A stretch of DNA of 64,000 nucleotides, from positions 1,736,001 through 1,800,000 of the forward strand of contig NC_089397.1 in assembly GCF_003171515.1 (NCBI RefSeq). Reading direction: 5' to 3'. A model generated the notes under the pieces. The model had not been told where the DNA came from and searched no databases. It saw only the letters and a program-made list of their open reading frames with translations. Both the position numbers and the translations under genes were made by a program. Shown piece by piece: positions 31,852 to 42,500 of the stretch (positions are counted from its first letter, which is position 1; every line of letters starts with the position of its first letter). The stretch is from Pyrenophora tritici-repentis. Taxonomy: Eukaryota > Ascomycota > Dothideomycetes > Pleosporales > Pleosporaceae.

Positions 31852-33724
31852 TCATGCAAGGAGGAGTTCATCGTCTTCATCAGGGATGAGCTCGCCATCA
31901 TCTTCCCCTTGACCAGCAGGTGGGCTTGCCTGTCGATTCCCGCTCCGAGTGCCCAAAGGCTTCGGTATCACTTTAAATGGTGATGTTGTTGCTGCCTTCT
32001 GGTGAGACATTTTGACCCTATCCCCTGCGCTGACTTGAGTGTTTTCGCTACCATCAAGACTGGAGTCTGGCATTTTGCGTGGAATCGGCAGAGTGACCAT
32101 CAATCTCTTTTGCTTCACCGTACTAACAGCTCCTTGTGGTGCTGGGATAGGGGCTGTCTTTTTAGTAGGCGAAACAGCAGCTTTTGCCCTCGGCTTCCTC
32201 GGTCTTGCAGCTACCGGCTGAGTAGATGCAACTGGTTTCTTCTCACTTGAACCGGCATCCACAATTTCCTTCCTTGGCCTTCCTCGAGGTTTAGCAGCGC
32301 CCTGTTTGGCCCGGGTGGGCTTCGTCTTGCTATTGGTGATAGCCGGAGCCGTATCAGTCTTGGCCTTCTTACGTGGCGATATACTAGGTCCAGGTAATTG
32401 TGTTGATTGGACGAGTGGCTGGGGTACTTGCTCCCGTTCGTCTTTTACTTCCATTTCTCGACTCTTTTTGGCTTGGGAGCGGGTTAGGCGTTGCGTTGGG
32501 GGAGCAGGATCAGATTGTTTTCTCTTCTTTGGTACTGCTCGGTTGACTATCTGTGTCGGAGGAAGTTCGTTTGTGGGTAAGGGTTGAGCCTCTTGTGCTA
32601 GTGGTGCCATAGCCTGCAAAGACCGGTCCACTATTTGAGTTTCTGCAGGAGGAGAGTTGCGTAGGAAGCTATGTTCATTGTGTGCAGGTGACGTGTGTTG
32701 TATGCCTTCCCCTACCAGTCGTGGTAGCTTAGACTCATGAATCGACGGCCTTTGGAATAGTCTACGTCTGGCTGATGAGAGAAGATCTTTTCTCGGCGAC
32801 GTTAGATCTATACTGGTAGGAACTCTGGAACAATTAGCGAAACATCCAATCGTCATCTCACAGTCTTTCCTTACTTCTCCTGGATCACTGGACTCTGAGG
32901 AACTTGAACCTCTTCAGGTATGAACTGGAGGCCAGATTTAGGCAAGATCATCAGGTCATCATCCGGCTCAGTGGCTGAATCCGAAGTGTCAGCATCCAAA
33001 GTTTGAGGTGGCGTTGCAGTCCTTCTATTTGGATTGAAGTAGGGGTTAGGATATTCGTCATTCAACGCGTGGTTTGATTCCATACGTCTTGTCATACTTT
33101 GCGTAGATCCGGGAATCGAATAGTCGCCGACCAACCTTCTCTCATCTCCGAATATCAACCGCTCTTTGCTCTTGCTCTTCCTCTGCTCTTCCTCTTTCTT
33201 CCCAACTCTCGCCATCTCCCCCCTCCAGCCTCTGTATCTTCTTTGCATCTTCCATCCTTCTGTGCTCGAGAAATTCTAGACGTCTCATTACCCCCTTCAA
33301 ATCCCGCCTCCACACCCTTAATCCCATCCACATCCTCTGTAACCCTCGACACCACAGTATCCAGCTCAATCATCTTTTGCCGAACATTTTTATTTACATC
33401 TACAAAAGTACTCACGCGTGCCAGTTCCTCTGCTGCCCATTTTTCAAAAGCCTTGTCATCGCCTTCTGTCTCTATAGCAACGAGCTTTTGTTCGAGGTGG
33501 CGAATTCGTGCTGTAGCGGCTTCGGCAGCGCCTGCGACGGCTTCGGTGGTTTGAATGCGGGCGTTGTAGCCTTCGTGCTGTTTTTGGAGGGCTCGCATTT
33601 CTGTAAGAAGGTAGGCATGTTGTTTCTTCAATTCTGGACCCCATATGAGCGCTTCTGCCGATGCAAAAGGCATGCGTGGTGGACCGGCATCTTTTGGTGT
33701 ACTGGGCCGGCGAGTAGTCATCAT
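31852..33724 (-). CDS. coiled-coil, AT-hook protein; frame out by one base at two G runs
   Basis: Exons about 32875-33724 and 31852-32824 with a 50-nt intron (GTAAGG to TTCCAG). The N-terminal 140 residues form a coiled coil (YLLTEMRALQKQHEGYNARI, ATARIRHLEQKLVAIE). The C-terminal half is basic and disordered, with KPRGRPRK as an AT-hook that would bind the minor groove of AT-rich DNA, and an acidic end (DDGELIPDEDDELLLA). Between them the reading frame changes twice, at a G5 run (about 33298-33302) and a G6 run (about 33219-33224). Dropping one G in each would make one continuous frame of about 600 residues. A GATG microsatellite lies just upstream (33751-33779). A nuclear role is inferred; the family is unknown to me. 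Confidence 0.6.
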
Positions 33725-34115
33725 GTCGAGGATCGATAGCTGGAGTGATGGATGGATGGATGGATGGATGGATGGATGCACCTGTCTGAGACGATGGAGG
33801 AGGTAAGAGGCGGCTGGTATTTAGTCAGACGAGGAGAGGCAATGAAAGCGAAGACTACATGCTGAGATGAGATAAATGAGTGAAGCGTGAGTGGTCGAAG
33901 AGTGAGTCAAGCTTCAGCCCCTCGGGGTGAGTCTAGCTACGAGAGGGAGGCACGACACTGAACGCGACTTCCTCACCCTTGACTGAACAGCGCACCTTGG
34001 CAGCCCCACATCATTAGACACACTTAAGCAATTGACGGCACAGAAGTCAGAAGTGAAGTAAAGTCTTTCTTATTTGTGCTACCTACTAGGTGCCATCATA
34101 CACCACTCAATTAGA
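33725..34115. other. intergenic region with GATG microsatellite
   Basis: Upstream of the coiled-coil gene and downstream of the CCCH-Smr gene. A run of about seven TGGA/GATG units (33751-33779) lies in the probable 5' leader. Nothing else is recognised. Confidence 0.6.
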
Positions 34116-36440
34116 TCAAGCAGCCCGCTTCGGCCCTTTCGGTGCATCTATTACATCATCTCTCTTCATGATGCGAATCTTAGTATCGCTCTTGTCATCT
34201 TCTGGCTCAGGCTCCTTTGGCTGATCTACAACACTCTTGTCATAGCTACTGGGGTCGATGCCGAGTATGCCACCAACATTGTTGCGGTCACCAGGAACAG
34301 AGAATTCCCTGAAAGCATATCGCCACTCGTTGAGGAATCCCCGGATAGCTTTACCAACCTTGTCCTTGCCGTTCTTAGAATGGTGCCCAGTCCCAGTTAT
34401 GGCGTAAACTGGACGAGATGACGAGCTGTGCTTCAGAAGTATGCCTTCGAGGTATGATACAGATTCATCAGGATGCAAACCTGAATGGAATTAGTAGAAA
34501 TTTTCGGTTCAATTGAGCTATACATACCGTGAAGATCAACATACAACTCCCTCGAGCTGTCACTGTCCTGATTGCGATCTTCGTAGAGAATACGGGCAGC
34601 TTCACGGTGAGCTTCACGCATCAGGTTGTTCTCGCTCTGCCCCCTAAGACTAAGAGCTTTAGCCGCGCGCGAGTCGCTGCGATTCCAGGCCTGAGCAGCA
34701 CTAGTGTTTGTTAGTACATGCTTGTGTGATGGTTTACGTTCCCTCTTACCTCTGCAGGAACTTGTTGCGCAGACTGCCGTGTTTGAATGCTTCGGCGCGA
34801 GCTTTGAGATATGCCTGATTGCCCACATCACCCGTCTGTAGCCACGGGATATGCTGAGGAGCAGGGATCGCCTGTGCAGCCACGCTGTTTTCACGAGAAC
34901 CATTGAAGCTCTTAGTCGGTCTCAATCCCTTGCGAACTGGAGTGACGGGAGCTGGCGAAGGCGACATGCGAACGACATCTGCGAGATTGTTGGGTCCCGG
35001 GGCATCCTTGTGATGACCATGGCCGCCTCGCTTTCCATGGTGACGCTTTCCAGTTTTAGCGGCAGCGGCGGATCCTAGACTAGGGAATGCATCGTTATCA
35101 TCCACTGCAAGCACCGACGGCGTTGTAGTACGGGACACCTGGCGACTGCCAGTCCTGGACTGCGGGCGGCTTCCACCTCCAGGAGTGAAGTTGGCATAAG
35201 GACTCAGACCAGGCGGAGGACGTGTAGGCCCACCACCTGTCAAGCCATATAACTGTTCCAGAGTGGTTGCCTCTGAGGTTGATATGGATGGGGTACCAAG
35301 AGGTGAGCCGTTATATTGGAGGCTAGGAAACTCATAGTCGGACATTTGAAAGTTTGGTATGGGCGGGGTTGCGACGTCTGACACGGCCATGCGGGCCATT
35401 AGGGCCGAGGGGTCATGTGAGAAGAGACATGTATCACCAGCTAGGCAGTTTCCATTTAGGTAGTATCTAGCCCAGATTAGCATTTATGCATGCAAACAGG
35501 AACATGTTACTCACTTGCACAAGGTCTTGCTTGTGTCATGACTGAAGCGGCAGTCTGCCCTGGCGCAATGGCCAGTTGAAAGAAAGTACTTGCACACGAT
35601 ATTGCTCTTCTGCTGACCGGCTGGCGTAGCAGGCCTAAACGCTGGGCTCATAGACTTTCCGATGACATATCCAGAGTGCTCAGAGGGGGCAGTGGGGAGC
35701 TGTTGGACATCCAGCTGTTGTCCCATCAAAGCGAGCAATGCCGCACTGAGCTCATAGCCGTTAGCTTCAAGGACCCTTTCAAGCTCTTCATCTGAGCGGT
35801 CGTCTCGGAGTATGGAGCGTAGCATATCGTACGGGCCCATGTCCACTGTCTGCGGCTGCACCCATTCAGCGGCGGCGCCATTGAGGGTGCCATCACCCAT
35901 GAGAGACGACTCGGTAGATGCAGCGTCATCGTTCACCAGCCAGTCTACCGAATGCCCATCTAGATCACCATACAACTCTGTATTCTGACTGGCGGATTCA
36001 CTGAACTGGTATGCGCTCAGGCTGGGGCTGTGCGGAATATGCGGTGTGGAAAAAGCAAGGCGCGGAGAGGGGCGCGGAGAAGTGAAGGGTGATGCCGTCG
36101 ACGACTTTGTGCGCGCAAAGCCGGGAGGGCCTATCCCAAAGCTCGGAGGAGGATGCACCATACGGGGGGAGTTGTTGACGGGTGTAGGGGCGCGATTGGC
36201 CTGCCAGGGAGCTGGCGAGGGTCGGCGGATGATGGTATGGCGGCTGGGAGGCGAACTGGACGAGCTGCCGGCATCGCGATAGCGCCAGAGACAGTCCAAG
36301 ACGATATTTTCGAGCGACTTTCCCGTAAGATTGGTCTCCTTTTTCAGGAGCTCCTCGAGCCTATCCGTCTTGTCCTCCTCATCCAGAGCCTCGTCCTGCA
36401 GCACCGGCAGGGCCTTTTCGTACACATTGTCTGCGACCAT
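34116..36440 (-). CDS. CCCH zinc finger, DUF1771 and Smr domain protein
   Basis: Four exons (35515-36440, 34750-35466, 34528-34700, 34116-34480) with introns of 48, 49 and 47 nt give 726 residues. The start is the first ATG of the frame, at 36440. Order: a helical N-terminus; Pro/Ser-rich linker; a short UBA/CUE-like helix near 225 (DDRSDEELERVLEANGYELS); two CCCH fingers, CKYFLSTGHCARADCRFSH near 283 and CKYYLNGNCLAGDTCLFSH near 307 split by intron 1; DUF1771 at about 535-600; and an Smr domain at about 602-690 (YVDLHGLHPDESV, GTGHHSKNG). Smr domains are often endonucleases acting on mRNA, and CCCH fingers bind RNA, so an RNA-surveillance role is plausible. Confidence 0.9.
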
Positions 36441-37536
36441 GGTGATTAGTTCCAAACTTCCAAAATGCAGAGTCAAAGTTTGGCGGTCAGGCGTGGCGCG
36501 TTGGATGGGCGAGGTTAAAGGGTTAAGTCAGAGGTCGTAGTCGAGACAGGAGGCCGTTGGTTGGGCTGATTAAGTACTGCGCGAATGGTAGGAGCGACCG
36601 GCGCGTCAGGGAATGAAGCTGCAACGAAGGACAGATTATTCGTCCCGCAGTCTTCTCTGCAGGACACACCAAGTGCGCCAATTCAGCAGAGTGTAAATAT
36701 ATGCCTGGGGCGATCGCGAGCGCGAATGAAGCTCGAGGGAACTAGGCTTAACTACGTATGTAGTAGGGGTGGGGGGAAGCTGCACCGTGCAGTAACCATG
36801 GATCGGGGACAACGGGAATCCACACACTTGCGCCCCAATCTGTCCTACATTGCCCTGGAGTTTTGATAAGTCGGTTAAATTTGTAATCTTAGCTGAGTGT
36901 TGATGACGGGTCTGCGGTGTGAATTTTCTACCGACGACGAAAGGAGCTGAGACATATGCCTCATAGTGGTGTTCGAATTAGGCAATGGGTGCGGGCGCCA
37001 CAGACCGAGGCTGAGCTCATCACGTGTAACATCACGTGCCATACACATCTCAATGCTGGCTCGGCCGTAGCAACGCCGTGTGCATTGAGCTATCAGGGTA
37101 TGGATGTTACAGCAAAGTATGCGCAAACAAACTACCACACTCCGGATCTACTCACAGACCATCCATGGACACAATGCAATGCTGCAAGCGATCCAGTACT
37201 GCACATTGCATCTACCCGCCTAATGCAGGGCGAATGCGGCGGTGCATGCTCGTTCGTCCGCCCGGATGATGATGAAACCTAGAGCTCACCAACACTAAAC
37301 ATTAGCATCTACCCACTACCACTCTGACAACTCTGACAACTGTTTCTACTACCGTTTACTGCCCCGTCCCGCGGAATGTCCGTTTCCACCCGTATCAGCT
37401 AGCAGAATACTCTCCATTCACTATACCTACCTGTCTGCCTAATTCACATCCTCATATCTCCGCATACATCCACACATCCGTGCCGCGCCGCCCGTAACCC
37501 CCTCGATCCTACACATTGATTGACCCAAGGGACGCC
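36441..37536. other. large divergent intergenic region
   Basis: About 1.1 kb between divergent genes. A 108-codon plus-strand frame at 36956-37282 has random-looking composition. No repeat or RNA gene is recognised. It should hold both promoters. Confidence 0.4.
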
Positions 37537-38749
37537 ATGCCAGCGTCCTACTATGACGCCCGCGCTCTCGCGCTTCCGCTAGATGACGAGGAAACAGGCA
37601 ACGAGCGGCCAACATGGAGCCGACGGTCGCTATCATCTACGTTTCGGCGCAATGCCTCGCATTCCAGCCAGCAAACCACATGGCGGCAGCGCGCAATGGA
37701 TAATTACGACAAGCTCAATCGGCGCGTGTTCGACCAATACAATAAACTCTCTCCCGTCCAGAAAGTGCTGTTCTTCGTCGGCAGCGTGGTGTTGGCAGTA
37801 GGCGGCATACTCTTCTTGGTGTACAGTGAACGGTTATTCGGCATGCTGTTACCAATTGCGAAGAAGTGGAGGGATATTACAGCCGGGTGGTTAATACTCT
37901 GGGCTTTGATCTTTTTGGTTTCCTTCCCGCCGTTGATCGGATACTCGAGTTTACTCACCATTGCCGGCTTTGTCTATGGCTTTCCCAACGGGTACGTCAC
38001 GATATGTAGAATCTCGGAATTTTTATACTGACTCCAGACCTAGATGGTTCATAGCCGCCAGCGCCACCATCGCCGGAAGCACAGCGTCGTTCCTCCTCTC
38101 CCGCACGCTCCTCAAAACCATGGTCCACCGCCTCGTAGCAAACGACACACGATTCGCCGCCCTCTCCCTAACCCTCAAGCACGATGGCCTCAAACTACTC
38201 GTCATGTACCGCCTCTGCCCCCTCCCATACTCCATCTCCAACGGCGCCGTAGCCACCTTCCCGACTGTGCACTGGGCCTCGTACGCCCTCGCCACCGCAA
38301 TCGTCTCCCCAAAACTCATGCTCCACATCTTCATCGGCAGCCAGCTCGAGAAAATCGCCGAAAGCGGCGGCAAAATGGATCCCCGCACAAAAGCCTTGTC
38401 TTACCTGTCCATCATCATCGGTCTCATCGCAGGCATCACAACAGGCTGGCTCGTCTACCGTAAAACCAAGGCCCGCGCTGCACAACTCGAGGCTGAAGAG
38501 CGCGCTGGTATCCGCCGCGTAAGCATCGAGGGGCTGGAAAATGAATACGCGGATGACCCGGCCGCGCTGGAAGCCGCCGCTCGCTTACGCGAAGACGACG
38601 ATGACATTAGCTTACGAACGACGTGGGATGACGAGTACCACGATGAACCACCCGAGACGGGCGATGCCGTGGAAATTGGCGACGACCCGTTCAAGGACGG
38701 GGATGTAAGCGGGGGTGAGGAACAAGGCCGCGGTAAGGGAAATGAATAA
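37537..38749 (+). CDS. TVP38: Golgi membrane protein TVP38 (VTT/SNARE-associated domain)
   Basis: Exons 37537-37991 and 38044-38749 join across a 52-nt intron (GTACGT to CCTAG) into 386 residues. After a soluble N-terminus there are hydrophobic helices at about 87-108 ([19 protein letters not shown]) and 115-135. The re-entrant VTT region follows: [20 protein letters not shown] at about 130-150 and [20 protein letters not shown] near 218, with Pro/Gly at the loop. A last helix ([15 protein letters not shown]) precedes an acidic cytosolic tail. Tvp38 belongs to the DedA/VTT superfamily; yeast Tvp38 co-localises with Tlg2 compartments, and relatives include lipid scramblases. The ATG at 37537 is the first in frame. 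Confidence 0.9.
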
Positions 38750-39002
38750 AACATGGAATGTATGTTTCTTGTATTTTACGCATTGCACCGCTTGGATAAA
38801 AGGGGGCGAGAGAAACTTGGGTCTTTAGAATTATAGAATGAGGTATCGATTATCCGCATCAGGTGGCGTTTATATTTATGAATGAAGTATATGTATGATA
38901 TAGGCTGGCGGTATTCACGACATTCTTACTGCTCGTACATCATTGTGGTGATGTAGGCGGGAGGTATTCACATGGGGTTCTCCGTCATGATATCTAGGTC
39001 TT

Positions 39003-39237
39003 TGTTAAGAATATGTTAGGTTCAGTCCAGGTCGGCGAGGTGAGGTTCGTGGAGTAAGCCCGAGCAGAAGGACCGACGCGGAATGATGATCTGTCATGTA
39101 CGTCCTAAGATCATCATAACAACAAGTAGATAGAACAATAGCTCTTAGTGAAGTTCAATCCAATACAGGGTTACCTTTCGTACCTCTACTCGGTCGCCTA
39201 TGGTAGTCATACCACCAGAGGAGACCTTGTTCTAACA
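39003..39237 (+). repeat. 5' LTR of Copia element 2
   Basis: 235-bp terminal repeat matching 44159-44393 along its whole length by eye. It should contain the promoter and the start of the genomic transcript. Confidence 0.96.
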
Positions 39238-39251
39238 GGTTATGAGCCCGG
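39238..39251 (+). other. primer-binding site, initiator tRNA-Met half molecule
   Basis: The sequence GGTTATGAGCCCGG begins immediately after the LTR. It is complementary to the anticodon stem-loop of fungal initiator tRNA-Met (GGGCTCATAACC type) rather than to a tRNA 3' end. Priming by the 5' half of initiator tRNA is known for Drosophila copia and yeast Ty5. Confidence 0.75.
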
Positions 39252-39280
39252 TTGCCTAACCCAACGTTATTGTTTTCAAA

Positions 39281-39532
39281 CACCTACCCGAGTCACGAAG
39301 GACTCAGATTCAAGAAGGAATCAAAACATCCACCCAAGTCACGAAGGACTTAGATTCAAGAAGGAATCAGAAAAGAAAAGAAGTCGTGTACAACGCGGTT
39401 AACACGCAATCACACTTAAATACACCGTCTCTACACCCGAGAACCGATAACGACTGCACCGCCCGCAGAATATCACCCGGATCGCCCGGATCGCCCGCAT
39501 CGCCTGTATCGCCCGCATCGCCCGCATCACCT
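39281..39532 (+). repeat. tandem repeats in the Copia-2 leader
   Basis: Two imperfect 46-nt copies (39281 and 39327 onward; shared GTCACGAAGGACT and GATTCAAGAAGGAATCA) are followed at about 39476-39532 by six 9-nt units of the form ATCGCCCGN. Both lie in the untranslated leader between the primer site and the polyprotein ATG. Confidence 0.7.
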
Positions 39533-39597
39533 ACACTCTTAGCATCATACCACGTACCTTGCTCGCATAATAGTCTCACCAACTCAAAACACACAAG

Positions 39598-42500
39598 ATG
39601 GCTGTAGAGAAGGAAGAATGGAAGATTCCCCAACTTACAGCTGAAAACCACGATACTTGGTTCCGCCGAAACAAGGTCAAGCTTAAGGGGAAGAAAGTCT
39701 TCTATGTCTGCGAGAAAAACCTGGTACAGCACTGCCAAATAGCAATAGCCGGTGAACTAACGGAGGCTATGGAAGAGTTGGAAATTGCTGAAGCAGACAA
39801 GCATACTAAGATCCGCGTCAACATTGAAAAAAGAGACAAGTACCTAGAAGATGAAGCCACTGCAATCGATCTCTTGTTTCGGTCGCTTACTGAAGATGAC
39901 CAAGCCCTTATTGACGAATACGACACTGCCTTCCAGTTCTGGGCCTACCTACAAAAGAAGTACACCCAAACTGACGCCACAACCGCCAACATTTACATGA
40001 CCAGAATTCAAACGTTCACATTCAATCCTGGGAACACAATTGTTGGATCATGGGAAAAGCTAAAGGAATACCGACGCAAACTCGTAGCAGCAGACGCTGA
40101 CACCAACGGAGCTTACAAGGACTCTGCACTACTACTCGTTCTTATTAGATCACTCCCGAAAGAATTTAAGACTACGATTGACACCTTAAACGCCCAACTT
40201 AACCTTACGGTTGAACAGAAACTTAAGTTTCTGGAAGAGAAGGAGGTTCGAGACCAGCAAGACGCCGACGAAAAAGCTCTCCCAGCATTCCGGAAGACGG
40301 AGAAGTATGTTCCGCCTTACAAGCGCCGAAATCACAAGAGCTCACCACTATCGTCTGACTCCGAATCTGGTACTAAGTTTATGGTCCAATGCTTCCTTTG
40401 TGACGGAGCCCATGGCGTACGAGACTGTCCAAGACGTGAGAGAGCTCGAAAGCTCCTTAAGGAATACGACGCTAAGAAATCATCTAAGCCGCCTATTAAG
40501 ACACTCAAGCAAAGGAATTCTCACAAAAAGACTGGCAAAGCATATGGAGCCGAAGAAGTCAATTCAGAGTCAGATGAATTATCCGAGACCTCAGACTCTG
40601 AACCCGAGGAAATTGAGACATGCCGTCTCTCAAAAGACATTGTCGGTAAGGCCTCTCCATCTACTTGGGCTGCCGACACTGGCGCCTCCTCCCACATGTC
40701 TGACCAACCCTCATTGTTTAGACGAATGATCAAGATCAAGCGAAGACTAGTTCGGGTTGGAGGGGGAGAATTATATGCAGACTGGAAAGGAGAAGCTCAA
40801 GTGGTGTGTAAAGACGGATCGTCGACATGGTTGTCAGAAGTACTGCTTGTACCTAACCTTGGAGTCAATTTGTTATCAGGGAGAAGAATTTGCGCAGCAG
40901 GCCTGAAGGGTCGTTTCAATTCACACGTACTATGCTTCAAACTAGGAAAGGAGATCATTATTAAAGCAACTATGGACGACGGCCTCTACGTAGTGTCACA
41001 CATTGCCGATGGATACCACGAGACAGCATTCCTAGGCACGGAACCCCATACACCAGTTAAGAGCGAGCTTAAGGTTAATGAAAAGGAGAGATACCTGCTG
41101 TATCACAGACGTTTCGCACACCTAGGACCTACAAAGATTGCCAAACTCCACGAAGTTACAACTCTCCAGAAGAAGATTCAAGTTCCAGAGAAGATTGAAA
41201 TCTGCGAAGTGTGTTCCCTGACAAAGATGAAGAACAGCATCCCTAAGCAGCTAAGAGAGCACAAGGCCACGAAGCTAGCCTTAGTACAGTTTGACATTGC
41301 TGGACCCTTTCCAACATCTCTACGAGGAAACAGGTGGTTCCTCCAAATTATTGATAGCTACACGCGGAAAAACTGGGTTATCCCGCTGAAGAAAAAGGGA
41401 GACGCACAACGGGAACTCCGAATCTGGAAGACCTTTGTAGAACATCAAACTGGCGAGAAAGTCAAAGCTGCTGGAACCGACAATGCACCAGAACTTCTAC
41501 AGCAAGCTGAGGAATGGAGAGTTACACAAGGCGTGGAAATTCAGCCTACAACAATTGCTTCCTCACACCAGAATGGACCAGCCGAGCGAAACATCCAAAC
41601 TGCTGAAGCTGATATGAGAGCAATGTTGAAAGACGCTGGTTTACCAATTGAGTTTTGGGATGAAGCTGTCGAAGCAGACGCATACCTACGCAACCGTACA
41701 AACACAGGACCTATGATCAATGGAAAGCAAGTCAGTCCTGAAGAGGCATTCACAGGAACGAAACCATCCATTGACCACATCCGTGTATGGGGGAGCAAAT
41801 GCTATTCGTACATCAACCCTAAAACGATTCCAGCAGACCAACGACATGACAAGCTCGTGGACCGTGGCAGAATTGGAGTATTTATGGGATATTCTGAGAC
41901 AACAAATAAGCAGTTCAAGTTCTATTCGCCAGAGCTTGGATACACCTCAAGGACAAGCCGATTGTCAGTGGACGAATACACCCCTGGAGGGAAAGTTGAA
42001 CTACGACTGCGAAACATACCAGCTGGACCACAAGGAACGCAGAATACGATGCCAGACCGAAAACCAAGAGGAAGACCTAGGAAGGATCTAGAATTATCTC
42101 CTGCCGAACGAATGGAACCAACTCCTACCGAACGAATGGAACCATCTCCTGCAGAACCAATGGAACCATCTCCTACCGAACCAATGGAACCATCTCCTGC
42201 AGAACCAATAGAACCAGTTTCCGAGAACCTAATGGAACCATCTTCGGCAGAGCTAACTCATGAACCAGTGAAGCGTCACAGAGGAAGACCAAGGAGGCTA
42301 ACTACTATTCCTCCTACTGCACCATCTGATGAGCGGGTTCCTAATCTTGTGAACGAAGAGGGGCCCGAAGAACCGTGTACCCAGTCTGTACGAGAAAAGG
42401 AGATTCCACGATACTTCACTAGACAAGCCAAACGGAAGAGGTCTAACGAAGAGATTGTTGAGGACGAGAGATTTAGCAAGATCGTTAAAGCTATGCTAGC

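Noticed and set aside
33268..33302. A 33-nt intron (GTAATG to CACAG) to explain the first frame switch in the AT-hook gene
   Set aside because: It would be well below the 43-nt minimum seen elsewhere in the window and does not lead into the correct downstream frame; a one-base homopolymer difference explains it more simply.
36956..37282. Plus-strand frame of 108 codons upstream of TVP38
   Set aside because: Composition looks like translated promoter DNA, with no repeat, domain or signal peptide.
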